Source: Epilithonimonas tenax DSM 16811
Lineage (GTDB): Bacteria > Bacteroidota > Bacteroidia > Flavobacteriales > Weeksellaceae
NCBI RefSeq assembly: GCF_000428485.1
Contig: NZ_AUAA01000025.1
Span: forward strand, 1-64,000
Direction of reading: 5' to 3'
Length of the DNA stretch: 64,000 nucleotides
Shown: piece after piece, positions 51,407 to 59,837 of the stretch
How positions within the stretch are numbered: position 1 is the stretch's first letter
How the letters are laid out: the number at the start of each line of letters is the position of its first letter
Notes under the pieces: generated by a model
Databases searched by the model: none
Seen by the model: only the letters and a program-made list of their open reading frames with translations
Told to the model about the DNA's origin: nothing
Made by a program: the position numbers and the translations under genes

Positions 51407-53392
51407 ATGACTTTCAAAGAACAAATACAGCAAGGTATCCCCACCAAATTACCTCAGCCAAAAACATACGACACGCAAATCAACCACGCTCCGAAACGTA
51501 AAGAAATCTTAACAGATGAAGAGAAAAAGCTCGCATTAAAGAACGCCTTACGGTATTTCGACCCAAAATTCCACGCAGAATTGTTGCCTGAATTTAGAGA
51601 AGAGCTGGAAAAATACGGTAGAATTTATATGTACCGCTTCCGTCCCGATTATGAGATGAAAGCAAGAGATATTGCTGAATATCCCGGAAAATCTGAACAG
51701 GCAAAAGCAATTATGCTAATGATTCAGAACAATCTGGATTATGCTGTGGCTCAACATCCTCACGAATTGATTACTTACGGTGGAAACGGAGCAGTTTTCA
51801 GCAACTGGGCACAGTATCTTCTGACGATGAAATACCTTTCTGAAATGACGGAAGAACAGACGTTGACGATGTATTCCGGTCATCCGATGGGATTATTTCC
51901 TTCGCACAAAGATGCGCCGAGAGTAGTTGTGACCAACGGAATGATGATTCCAAATTATTCCAAGCCGGATGATTGGGAAAAATTCAATGCGCTGGGTGTT
52001 TCGCAGTACGGACAAATGACCGCCGGATCTTATATGTACATTGGTCCGCAGGGAATTGTGCACGGAACGACGATTACCGTTTTGAATGCTTTCAGAAAAA
52101 TAAATAAAGAACCAAAAGGAGGATTATTCGTCACTTCAGGTTTGGGCGGAATGTCTGGAGCTCAGCCAAAAGCCGGAAATATTGCAGGTTGTATTACTGT
52201 AATTGCAGAAGTAAATCCTAAGATTACCAAAATCCGTCACGAACAGAAATGGGTGAATGAAATCCACGAAAACTTGGATGAATTGGTGGCAAGAGTAAGA
52301 AAAGCTCAGGGAAATCAGGAAACAGTTTCTTTGGCTTATCTTGGAAACATCGTAGACATCTGGGAAAAATTTGATGAAGAAAATCTAAGAATCGATATCG
52401 GTTCAGACCAAAGTTCGCTCCACAATCCTTGGGCGGGCGGTTATTATCCGGTTGGAATTTCGTTTGAAGATTCCAATACAATGATGGCAGAAAACCCGGA
52501 ACTGTTCAAAGAAAAAGTTCAGGAAACTTTGAGAAGACACGCTGCAGCTATCAATAAACATACAGCAAAAGGAACTTATTTCTTCGATTACGGAAATGCC
52601 TTTTTACTCGAAGCTTCCAGAGCCGGAGCCGATGTAATGTCTGAAAATCCTACGTTGGGAAGAGAGTTCAAATACCCATCTTACGTTCAGGATATTATGG
52701 GACCGATGTGTTTTGATTATGGTTTCGGGCCATTCCGTTGGGTTTGTGCAAGCGGAAAACCGGAAGATTTGCAGAAAACAGATGATATTGCGTGTGCCGT
52801 TTTAGAGGAAATGATTAAAACGTCTCCCGAAGAAATTCAACAGCAGATGAAAGACAATATCACGTGGATTAAAGGCGCTCAGGAAAACAATTTGGTCGTT
52901 GGTTCGCAGGCGAGAATTCTATACGCGGATGCCGAAGGTAGAATGAAAATCGCTGAAGCCTTCAACAAAGCCATTGCCAACGGAGAAATCGGAGCGGTGG
53001 TTTTGGGAAGAGACCACCACGATGTTTCGGGAACAGATTCGCCGTACAGAGAGACTTCCAATATTTATGACGGCTCAAGATTTACCGCAGATATGGCGAT
53101 TCACAATGTGATTGGCGACAGTTTCCGTGGGGCGACTTGGGTGAGTATTCACAACGGTGGTGGCGTTGGCTGGGGCGAAGTGATCAATGGTGGATTCGGG
53201 ATGTTGCTCGATGGTAGCGATGATGCTGACAGAAGATTAAAATCTATGCTTTTCTGGGACGTGAACAACGGAATTTCCCGACGAAGCTGGGCAAGAAATG
53301 AAGGCGCTGTTTTTGCGATTAAACGAGCAATGGAAGCAGAACCGAATTTGAAGGTGACGTTGCCGAATTTTGTGGATGAGAATCTTTTTTAA
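51407..53392 (+). CDS. hutU: Urocanate hydratase
   Basis: 661 residues; the form seen in Bacteroidetes is longer than the about 555-residue B. subtilis or Pseudomonas enzyme. The NAD-binding core is intact: ITYGGNGAVFSNWAQYLLTMKYL, MYSGHPMGLFPSHKDAPR, TAGSYMYIGPQGIVHGTTITVLNA, FVTSGLGGMSGAQPKA and GFGPFRWVCASG; the C-terminal SIHNGGGVGWGEVINGGFGMLLDGS is also typical. It converts urocanate to imidazolonepropionate in histidine breakdown. No hutH, hutI or hutG is nearby, so the pathway genes are scattered. Confidence 0.96.
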   Translation: MTFKEQIQQGIPTKLPQPKTYDTQINHAPKRKEILTDEEKKLALKNALRYFDPKFHAELLPEFREELEKYGRIYMYRFRPDYEMKARDIAEYPGKSEQAKAIMLMIQNNLDYAVAQHPHELITYGGNGAVFSNWAQYLLTMKYLSEMTEEQTLTMYSGHPMGLFPSHKDAPRVVVTNGMMIPNYSKPDDWEKFNALGVSQYGQMTAGSYMYIGPQGIVHGTTITVLNAFRKINKEPKGGLFVTSGLGGMSGAQPKAGNIAGCITVIAEVNPKITKIRHEQKWVNEIHENLDELVARVRKAQGNQETVSLAYLGNIVDIWEKFDEENLRIDIGSDQSSLHNPWAGGYYPVGISFEDSNTMMAENPELFKEKVQETLRRHAAAINKHTAKGTYFFDYGNAFLLEASRAGADVMSENPTLGREFKYPSYVQDIMGPMCFDYGFGPFRWVCASGKPEDLQKTDDIACAVLEEMIKTSPEEIQQQMKDNITWIKGAQENNLVVGSQARILYADAEGRMKIAEAFNKAIANGEIGAVVLGRDHHDVSGTDSPYRETSNIYDGSRFTADMAIHNVIGDSFRGATWVSIHNGGGVGWGEVINGGFGMLLDGSDDADRRLKSMLFWDVNNGISRRSWARNEGAVFAIKRAMEAEPNLKVTLPNFVDENLF

Positions 53393-53638
53393 GTCATCGC
53401 CAGGAAGAACGATGAAGGTCATTCTGATGAGGACGAAGCAAATGATGGCGAAGATGCTATTGAACGTTACGATTTTGCTAAAAAAAATGGCAAAACTGCA
53501 CTCATTTCAATCGTGAATACGCCCGAAGAATATATTCCTTATATTGCAGGTACGTTTCCTAAAGCGCTGGATTTTCTAAAAATTAATCGCAGAAAGTTAA
53601 ATGTAGAAATTCAAGATCACCATATTTGTTTCATATGA
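53393..53638 (+). pseudogene. Start-less ORF directly behind the hutU stop
   Basis: Beginning at the codon after the hutU TAA and in the same frame, 81 codons are open: an acidic stretch GHSDEDEANDGEDAIERYDFAKK, then NGKTALISIVNTPEEYIPYIAGTFPKALDFLKINRRKLNVEIQDHHICFI and TGA. It has no start codon of its own, but its stop overlaps the ATG of the next gene in an ATGA junction typical of coupled genes. It looks like the 3' end of a gene once in operon with the T9SS protein and truncated next to hutU. The family is not recognised. Confidence 0.55.
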
Positions 53639-56562
53639 TCGATAAAAAATATTTTATAATATTATTAACCATTGTTATTAATTTTTGTACAGCGCAGACA
53701 TTCAGCGGCGTAGGAGGAAATATTCCGAAAAATGATTATACCATCTTTGATATCTCGGTTAACGGCATTGGAAATTTGAACTCCAGCTACGGCTTAGAAA
53801 AAATTTGTGTTACTATAAATTTTCCACATGATGAGAATTTGAAATTAGCCTTACGTTCGCCTTTCGGTTCAATTATTACTCTTAGTGAAAATAATGGTGG
53901 ACAAGGTTCGGATTATTTGGGAACATGTTTTGATGGTGTATCAACAAACAGTGTTGTGCTAGGAGACGCTCCATTTACAGGGGATTTTTTACCAGAAACG
54001 TCATTGGGAATTTTAAATAATAATCGATCTGGAGATGGAAAATGGTCTTTAATAATTTACAATAATTCAACCTCATTATCTGGAAATTTGATCACTTGGA
54101 CTTTAACATTTGGCAACAAACCTGTTATCACTCCTCCCGAACCGCCATATCCAAATTGTAGTACCAACATCCCGACGACATGCACAAACGAGGCTTTTTG
54201 TGAATACGGAAAATCTTTTTGTGGCGTTTATAATAATGCATATGGAACACCTTTTTTAAATCCTCAGAAAGGTTATTTAAAATTCAAAGCATCAGGAAAA
54301 AGTGCCGCTTTTGGCGTTTGGATAAAAAATGGAGGACCAGAGCAGACCATAGGTGGATATGCACCCATTGAACTTTATGTTAGTATTTATAAGTCGGATT
54401 GTATCACTTCGGGATCTCAACCATTGATAAGATTTGTTTTACCCTATGATTTAAATCGGATACCGGATCCCAATTATTATGAATTGAAGCTAAATAATAT
54501 TTTGGAAGAATGCGAATTGTATACCATCAAACTTGAAGGAATTGGTAACAAATGCTATTTTGATTATGCCATTGAACAGACAGCAGGAATTAATCTAAAA
54601 GAAATTGGAGTAGATCCTCCATCTGCAAAAATATGTGCAGGAGATTCTGTTGATTTAAATGTAATACAAGGTTGCGGTCCATTTGTATGGAGTCCTTCCG
54701 CGGGATTGAATACTACAGCTGGGAGTCACGTCGTAGCCTCTCCCACTACAACAACGCTATATAAAGTGTCCTCTACCGGTGCATGTTCTAAAACTAAAGA
54801 TGTTTTGGTAGAAGTAGTTCCGAAACCCATTGCCAATGCGGGTCCAGATCAAACGAAATGTTCAAATATATTTCAAATGAATGCCAATGTACCCACATCC
54901 GGAGAAAGTGGATTTTGGGAAATTATCAATGGTAATGTTTCGCCCAATGCTTCATCGGATCCCAAACAAATTTTTGTTATAAATTCTCAAACAGCCACAT
55001 TGCGCTGGACGGTGAGTAACGGTATTTGTACTGTTTTTGATGATATACAATTAATCAATACATCACCACCAACTACAAATCTCAACTTCAGTTATGAGTC
55101 TCCGGTTTGTATTAAAAAATATAATTCTTTATCACCGCAATTGCCCGTAACTTTTCCTGCAGGCGGTATTTTTTCATCAACCAATGGCTTAGTAATAAAT
55201 CCGACAACGGGCGTGATTAATTTGGCTCAGTCATCGCCAGGAAATTACATAATAAACTATAACAAGTATGTAAATCCAACTTGCGGAACTGTTGATTATG
55301 GTACTTATGTTGAAATTAAGCCCTACACAAATCCTGTCATCAATTTTAGTTTTCCAAGTACAATTTGTGATGATGTTACATCTGTTTTGCCAATTTTACC
55401 TTCTGGCTTTCAAATGGGTGGAACATTTTCTTCATCGAGCACCAATTTATCTATTGATACAACAACCGGCATGATAAATGTTGCAAACAGTCAAAATGGT
55501 GTTTATACAATGACTTACAATTATCCTGGATCTTTAACAAGCTGTGTTGCTCCAAATACCTACACACAACAAGTTTCTATAACATCAAAGCCACAATACA
55601 CTCAAAATTTGGATGTTTTCAGTTGTAATATAACGGGAACAGGAGTTGGCAGTTTCGATTTGGTATCTACAAAGGCATCACTAACTACAGAAACTAACGC
55701 AACGGTAAGTTTTTTTGAAACTTTGCAAGATGCAGAACAGAATCAGAACCCAATTAGTAACACAAATTCTTATCCCAATGCCGTTCCGGATCATGATATA
55801 ATTTTTGCCAGAATTTCTGTTCCAAACAAATGTACAGTGTATGCAACATTGGACTTGTATGTTAGAAAAAATCCATATTCAGCTACTTTGGGTGCAGGTC
55901 CTTATTATATTTGCAAAGGAACAACATTAGAATTGGATGCAGGCGAAGGATTTTCCGGTTATGAATGGACACCTACAAATGAAAAATCCCAGAAAATAAA
56001 GGTGAGCTCACCTGGTGAATATTGCGTTAAAATTACCTCAACTGACGGTTGTTCTTTTGTGCAATGTGTTTTGGTTAAAGAAGGAGTTTTGCCGGAATTT
56101 ACTATTGAAATAATTCCCAACTATTTGATCGTGCACGTCACTTCAGGAAATGCACCATATGAATATTCTTTAGATGGCATCAACTGGCAGAACGAAAATC
56201 AGTTCCCGTATTCAAAGGGCAGTACATACACCATTTTTGTAAGGGAAAAGAGCAAAGCAAATTGTGTTGCGTCGAATACCATTCACATCCCCTTAATTCC
56301 GAATGTGATAACTCCAAATGGAGATGGAATAAATGATTTTTGGGATTTGAGTACATTAAATTTTTATTCAGGAGCCATCAAAGTGAAACTATTTAATCAA
56401 AACGGCACTTTAGTAAAAGAATTAACCATCAATGATGGGAAAAATCCTGCGAATAATGAGATCAACCCGTACCAAAAATTATCTTCTGGAACCTACTGGT
56501 ATCTTATTGAAATCCCGAATTTTGCTCTACTTAAAGGATGGTTACTGGTTAAAAATAGATGA
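53635..56562 (+). CDS. Large secreted adhesin-like protein, T9SS type B sorting domain
   Basis: 975 residues with a signal peptide ending VINFCTAQ. The first domain (about 35-155) resembles a proprotein-convertase P-domain (GNLNSSYGLEKICVTINFPHDENLKLALRSPFGSIITL ... SGDGKWSLIIYN). Repeated Ig/PKD-like modules follow, including APNAGPDQTKCSN-type (IANAGPDQTKCSNIF) and two related units with FPAGGIFSSTNG and GFQMGGTFSSSST. The C-terminus NVITPNGDGINDFWDLSTLNFYSG...SGTYWYLIEI is a type B sorting domain (gliding-motility CTD). It is likely a cell-surface adhesin. It is AT-richer than neighbouring genes. Confidence 0.92.
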   Translation: MIDKKYFIILLTIVINFCTAQTFSGVGGNIPKNDYTIFDISVNGIGNLNSSYGLEKICVTINFPHDENLKLALRSPFGSIITLSENNGGQGSDYLGTCFDGVSTNSVVLGDAPFTGDFLPETSLGILNNNRSGDGKWSLIIYNNSTSLSGNLITWTLTFGNKPVITPPEPPYPNCSTNIPTTCTNEAFCEYGKSFCGVYNNAYGTPFLNPQKGYLKFKASGKSAAFGVWIKNGGPEQTIGGYAPIELYVSIYKSDCITSGSQPLIRFVLPYDLNRIPDPNYYELKLNNILEECELYTIKLEGIGNKCYFDYAIEQTAGINLKEIGVDPPSAKICAGDSVDLNVIQGCGPFVWSPSAGLNTTAGSHVVASPTTTTLYKVSSTGACSKTKDVLVEVVPKPIANAGPDQTKCSNIFQMNANVPTSGESGFWEIINGNVSPNASSDPKQIFVINSQTATLRWTVSNGICTVFDDIQLINTSPPTTNLNFSYESPVCIKKYNSLSPQLPVTFPAGGIFSSTNGLVINPTTGVINLAQSSPGNYIINYNKYVNPTCGTVDYGTYVEIKPYTNPVINFSFPSTICDDVTSVLPILPSGFQMGGTFSSSSTNLSIDTTTGMINVANSQNGVYTMTYNYPGSLTSCVAPNTYTQQVSITSKPQYTQNLDVFSCNITGTGVGSFDLVSTKASLTTETNATVSFFETLQDAEQNQNPISNTNSYPNAVPDHDIIFARISVPNKCTVYATLDLYVRKNPYSATLGAGPYYICKGTTLELDAGEGFSGYEWTPTNEKSQKIKVSSPGEYCVKITSTDGCSFVQCVLVKEGVLPEFTIEIIPNYLIVHVTSGNAPYEYSLDGINWQNENQFPYSKGSTYTIFVREKSKANCVASNTIHIPLIPNVITPNGDGINDFWDLSTLNFYSGAIKVKLFNQNGTLVKELTINDGKNPANNEINPYQKLSSGTYWYLIEIPNFALLKGWLLVKNR

Positions 56563-56916
56563 AATTAATACCATTTTTTAATTGCCTCCATTACCGATCG
56601 GCCGATAGAGCGGCTTCCAATATGTATAAATCCTTGCATTAGCTTTTATAATACTCACAGGTTGCAAATCCGCGAGATCTGCAACTGCATTTTATTCTCC
56701 GCAAAATGTTTTAAGCCAAATGCATAATTATTTATATTTTATTTGAGTAATTAGCACATTTTATATGAAAAAAAACACATTAAACGATGAAAATTTCATT
56801 AGTGAGACTGAGCACTAAAAATCTTTCGACTTTAGCTCAGAGAATGATATCAATTTTGCTATTTCAAAAAATATTTATTCTTAAATTGGCAAAGTATTTT
56901 TTTTAATTTAAAATCA
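56563..56916. other. 354-bp gap with no supported gene
   Basis: Contents seen: a perfect ATCGGCCGAT palindrome near 56614; a short inverted repeat GTTGCA / TGCAAC near 56661-56688; and a 17-codon ORF at 56765-56818 (MKKNTLNDENFISETEH) that looks like the start of a lost gene. None is strong evidence of function. Confidence 0.4.
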
Positions 56917-57597
56917 ATGATGGCCATATTTGAAAATGTCTTGAAAGAACAAACCGACGTACAAGTGATTGATGCTACAATCGATTACAAAAATTATGTA
57001 CCCTTCGATCTTTCTGCAAAACATACGGATGAACTGGATCTGGATCTTACAGACGCAGAAAAATTCGAGGAATTTGTAGAAAATCATCTTTCGGTAAATA
57101 AGGCAAAAGTCGCTTTTGGAGGTTATCTGGAACACCGAAATCTGTATAAAAGAAGTGAAACTTTTAATGATGAAAATACCGAGGAGCGCAATATTCATAT
57201 CGGTTTGGATCTTTGGATCAAAGCCGGAACGCCGGTTTTAAGCGCACTAGACGGAAAAATTCACAGTTTTCAACACAATCTGGGTTTGGGAGATTATGGT
57301 CCTACCATTATTTTGGAACATAAAATCGACGGTTGCACTTTTTATACATTGTACGGACATCTAAGCCTTGAAAGTTTAGAGGGAAAAACGGAAGGTCAAG
57401 TCGTGAAAAAAGGCGAGAAAATTGCAGAACTAGGAAAACCGCCCATCAATGGAGATTATGCACCGCATCTGCATTTTCAGATCATTAAAAATATCGAAAA
57501 TAAAAAAGGCGATTATCCCGGGGTTTGCAGTTTTAAAGAAATTGATTTCTATAAAGAAAACTGTCCGGATCCGAATTTGTTGTTGAAAATCCGATAA
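56917..57597 (+). CDS. M23 family peptidase without signal peptide
   Basis: 226 residues. The LytM/M23 zinc motifs are complete: EERNIHIGLDLWIKAGTPV (HxxxD), YTLYGHLSLESL and APHLHFQIIKN (HxH). The N-terminal 75 residues are acidic and not a signal peptide (start MAIFENVLKEQTDVQVIDATIDYKNYVPFDLS). M23 enzymes normally cut peptidoglycan cross-links outside the cytoplasm. A cytoplasmic member suggests another export route or another substrate. The next gene, a YeeZ-like NAD-binding protein, follows by 64 bp on the same strand. Confidence 0.88.
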   Translation: MMAIFENVLKEQTDVQVIDATIDYKNYVPFDLSAKHTDELDLDLTDAEKFEEFVENHLSVNKAKVAFGGYLEHRNLYKRSETFNDENTEERNIHIGLDLWIKAGTPVLSALDGKIHSFQHNLGLGDYGPTIILEHKIDGCTFYTLYGHLSLESLEGKTEGQVVKKGEKIAELGKPPINGDYAPHLHFQIIKNIENKKGDYPGVCSFKEIDFYKENCPDPNLLLKIR

Positions 57598-57661
57598 AAT
57601 ATTTTCAGATTGTTCAATACTCAGACGACAATTAAAAAGCGCTGAAAATTAAAATCAAAAA

Positions 57662-58426
57662 ATGAAAAAACTAGGCATCATCGGCTTCGGCTGGTTGGGA
57701 AATCATATCGCAGAAAGACTGTCAGGTCAATACGAAATTTTCGCCACCACCACTACGCCATCAAAAGCAGAAAACCTCAACGCCAAAGGCTATCACACCA
57801 CGCTGGTAAGTTTCCCCAACGAATTAGATTTAGAAATGAAACCTTGGAAATCTGCAGCAGACTTAGACGCCATCATCATCAGCGTACCTTTTTCGGGCAT
57901 TCGAGGTGCTCAAATTCCTATGAATGACAAAAGGCAAAATCTTCTGAACTTTTTAGGAGATTTTAAAGGTCAGTTATTTTTAGCAAGTTCCACAGGCGTT
58001 TATCCAGATACCAAAAAAGAATTTACCGAAGACGATCTTGATTCGCAAGATGTGGAAAGTGAAAGTTTCATTTTAGAAAAATTCCCGAAAACGAATATCT
58101 TGAGATTGGCAGGATTAATGGGCGATCAGCGGCTTCTGAAGAATTACAACATAACCAATCTCGATCAGTTGGTGAATCATATTCATTACGCAGATATTTG
58201 TTCAGTGGTAGAAAAAATGCTGAATAGCCATTCTGAATTTAAATTATACAACGTTGTTGCACCCATTCATCCCAGCAAAGAAGAGGTGATAAATGCACAG
58301 AAAGGTTTAGCCTACAGTGGCGAAAGAACGGCTGTGGGAAGAACTGTATCTCCGGAGAAATTGATCCAAGATTTAGATTTTAAATTTCAATTTCCTGACC
58401 CGCGGTACTTTCATCTTGATTCTTAA
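57662..58426 (+). CDS. NAD(P)-binding epimerase-like protein (YeeZ type)
   Basis: 254 residues. The Rossmann start is LGIIGFGWLGNHIAERL (GxGxxG). FLASSTGVYPDTKKEFTEDD holds the Ser-Thr and Tyr region typical of extended SDR epimerases (SSTGVY). LRLAGLMGDQR and VNHIHYADICSVVEKML follow the NAD-dependent epimerase pattern. The usual YxxxK is replaced by a shortened segment, as in YeeZ-like members. Substrate unknown. It is probably co-transcribed with the M23 gene. Confidence 0.85.
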   Translation: MKKLGIIGFGWLGNHIAERLSGQYEIFATTTTPSKAENLNAKGYHTTLVSFPNELDLEMKPWKSAADLDAIIISVPFSGIRGAQIPMNDKRQNLLNFLGDFKGQLFLASSTGVYPDTKKEFTEDDLDSQDVESESFILEKFPKTNILRLAGLMGDQRLLKNYNITNLDQLVNHIHYADICSVVEKMLNSHSEFKLYNVVAPIHPSKEEVINAQKGLAYSGERTAVGRTVSPEKLIQDLDFKFQFPDPRYFHLDS

Positions 58427-58489
58427 CAGAGAGAAAACTCCTTTTGCGAAGTTTTAATCGAGTCTTTATCTGTTAACCCACCATTTCGT

Positions 58490-59062
58490 TTATAATTTGA
58501 CTGCCTTCATAGCCGCTTCATAGTTGGGCTCGTGGGAAATGTCGTTCACTTGCTCTTCATACACAATCTTTCCTGCTGGATCTATCACCACAACAGCTCT
58601 GCTCAAAAGCCCTTTCATAGGAGAATCGGTCAATTCTACGCCATATGTTTTCCCAAAATCAGAACGGAAATCAGACAGCATCACGACATTTTTAATGCCT
58701 TCTGCCCCACAAAACCGCTGCTGCGCAAAAGGAAGATCTTTGGAAATACACAGCACCACCGTATTGGGAAGGCTTGCAGCATTTTCGTTGAAATGACGCA
58801 CCGACGCAGAACAGACACCCGTATCTACGCTTGGAAAGATATTCAAAATCAGAAACTTCCCTTTGTAAAAGTCCAGATTTTGGTCTTTCATATCCACACC
58901 TGCCAAAGTGAACTTGGGCGCCTGCTGATTCACTGCCGGCAATTGGGAATAGGTCTGTACGGGATTTCCGCCCATCAGAACGGTATTGCCTTTTTTAGAA
59001 TTTTGAGCAAAAACAAATGCTGAGACAAATAACAACGCACCGAAAACTATTTTGGAAACCAT
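58490..59062 (-). CDS. tpx: Thiol peroxidase, exported form
   Basis: 190 residues from MVSKIVFGALLFVSAFVFAQ, a signal peptide, so this Tpx is predicted to be periplasmic while the E. coli enzyme lacks such an extension. The peroxidatic Cys is in FPSVDTGVCSASVRHF and the resolving Cys in AQQRFCGAEGIKNV. LLSRAVVVIDPAGKIVYEE is the C-terminal strand. It reduces hydrogen and alkyl peroxides. A TAAATTTG box on its strand (59078-59085) lies 15 nt before the ATG and argues against the longer start at 59080. Confidence 0.94.
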   Translation of the reverse strand: MVSKIVFGALLFVSAFVFAQNSKKGNTVLMGGNPVQTYSQLPAVNQQAPKFTLAGVDMKDQNLDFYKGKFLILNIFPSVDTGVCSASVRHFNENAASLPNTVVLCISKDLPFAQQRFCGAEGIKNVVMLSDFRSDFGKTYGVELTDSPMKGLLSRAVVVIDPAGKIVYEEQVNDISHEPNYEAAMKAVKL

Positions 59063-59077
59063 ATTTTTAATTTTAAA

Positions 59078-59085
59078 CAAATTTA
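59078..59085 (-). promoter_or_regulatory. -7 box TAAATTTG before tpx
   Basis: Minus-strand TAnnTTTG match, 15 nt before the start codon. Confidence 0.55.
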
Positions 59086-59219
59086 TCTCTTTTTATTAAA
59101 GATTCAAATCAACAGCATTTCAAATTTAATGTCAGAATTAAAATAACGCTAAATTATTTAACAGTCCATTAGTATTTTTTGGAATCATTCTTGAACCTAC
59201 TCTCAGAAAATCCCTTATT

Positions 59220-59618
59220 ATGGAAGCAAGTACAATCAAAACCATCGCAAAATACGGCCTAGGCGCTATGCTGATCACAGCAGGAATCGGACATCTTACC
59301 TTCGCCAGAAAAGAATTTCAGGCTCAGGTTCCGGAGTGGGTGCCACTGGAAAAAGATGATACGGTGGTCTATTCCGGGATCGTAGAGATTGCCATGGGAG
59401 CAGCCATCATCGCCGCCCCTAGGAAGTACGAATCTCTCGTAGGACAACTCGCAGCCGGATTATTCACTGCCGTTTTCCCGGGAAATATTGCGCAGTACAA
59501 AAATCGGAAAAGCAGCTTTGGACTCAATACAGACAGCAAAAGATTCGCCAGGTTATTTATGCAGCCTGCATTGATCGCCTGGGCGTTGAAGTCTACAAAT
59601 AAAAAACAAGAGGCATGA
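59220..59618 (+). CDS. DoxX-like membrane protein
   Basis: 132 residues. Four hydrophobic segments at about 8-25, 45-66, 75-90 and 108-125. LGAMLITAGIGHLTFARKEFQAQVPEWVP is the conserved first helix and loop of DoxX-like proteins (GxxHf-F). ALIAWALKSTNKK ends the protein. Function unknown; DoxX relatives are linked to respiration or oxidative stress, and divergent tpx next to it fits the latter. Confidence 0.85.
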   Translation: MEASTIKTIAKYGLGAMLITAGIGHLTFARKEFQAQVPEWVPLEKDDTVVYSGIVEIAMGAAIIAAPRKYESLVGQLAAGLFTAVFPGNIAQYKNRKSSFGLNTDSKRFARLFMQPALIAWALKSTNKKQEA

Positions 59619-59703
59619 CCGTTCGCAGATGACGCACATTCAGCAGATTCTTTTAATGAAAATCTGCCGCACCTGCAAATGGGCCAGAAAGCAAAACAAT
59701 AAC

Positions 59704-59730
59704 CACTCAACTTTACGGTTGAGTTTTTTG
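59704..59730 (+). terminator. Terminator after the DoxX gene
   Basis: Stem ACTCAAC / GTTGAGT followed by a T-run, about 90 bp past the stop. Confidence 0.85.
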
Positions 59731-59837
59731 ATTCTCGCATAGAATAAATCTATGTTAACAGCTTCCCGGAATCAATCTTTATCTCTACATTTATTGGCAT
59801 CAAATTCATAACCTAATCAATAACACTTCATAAAACG

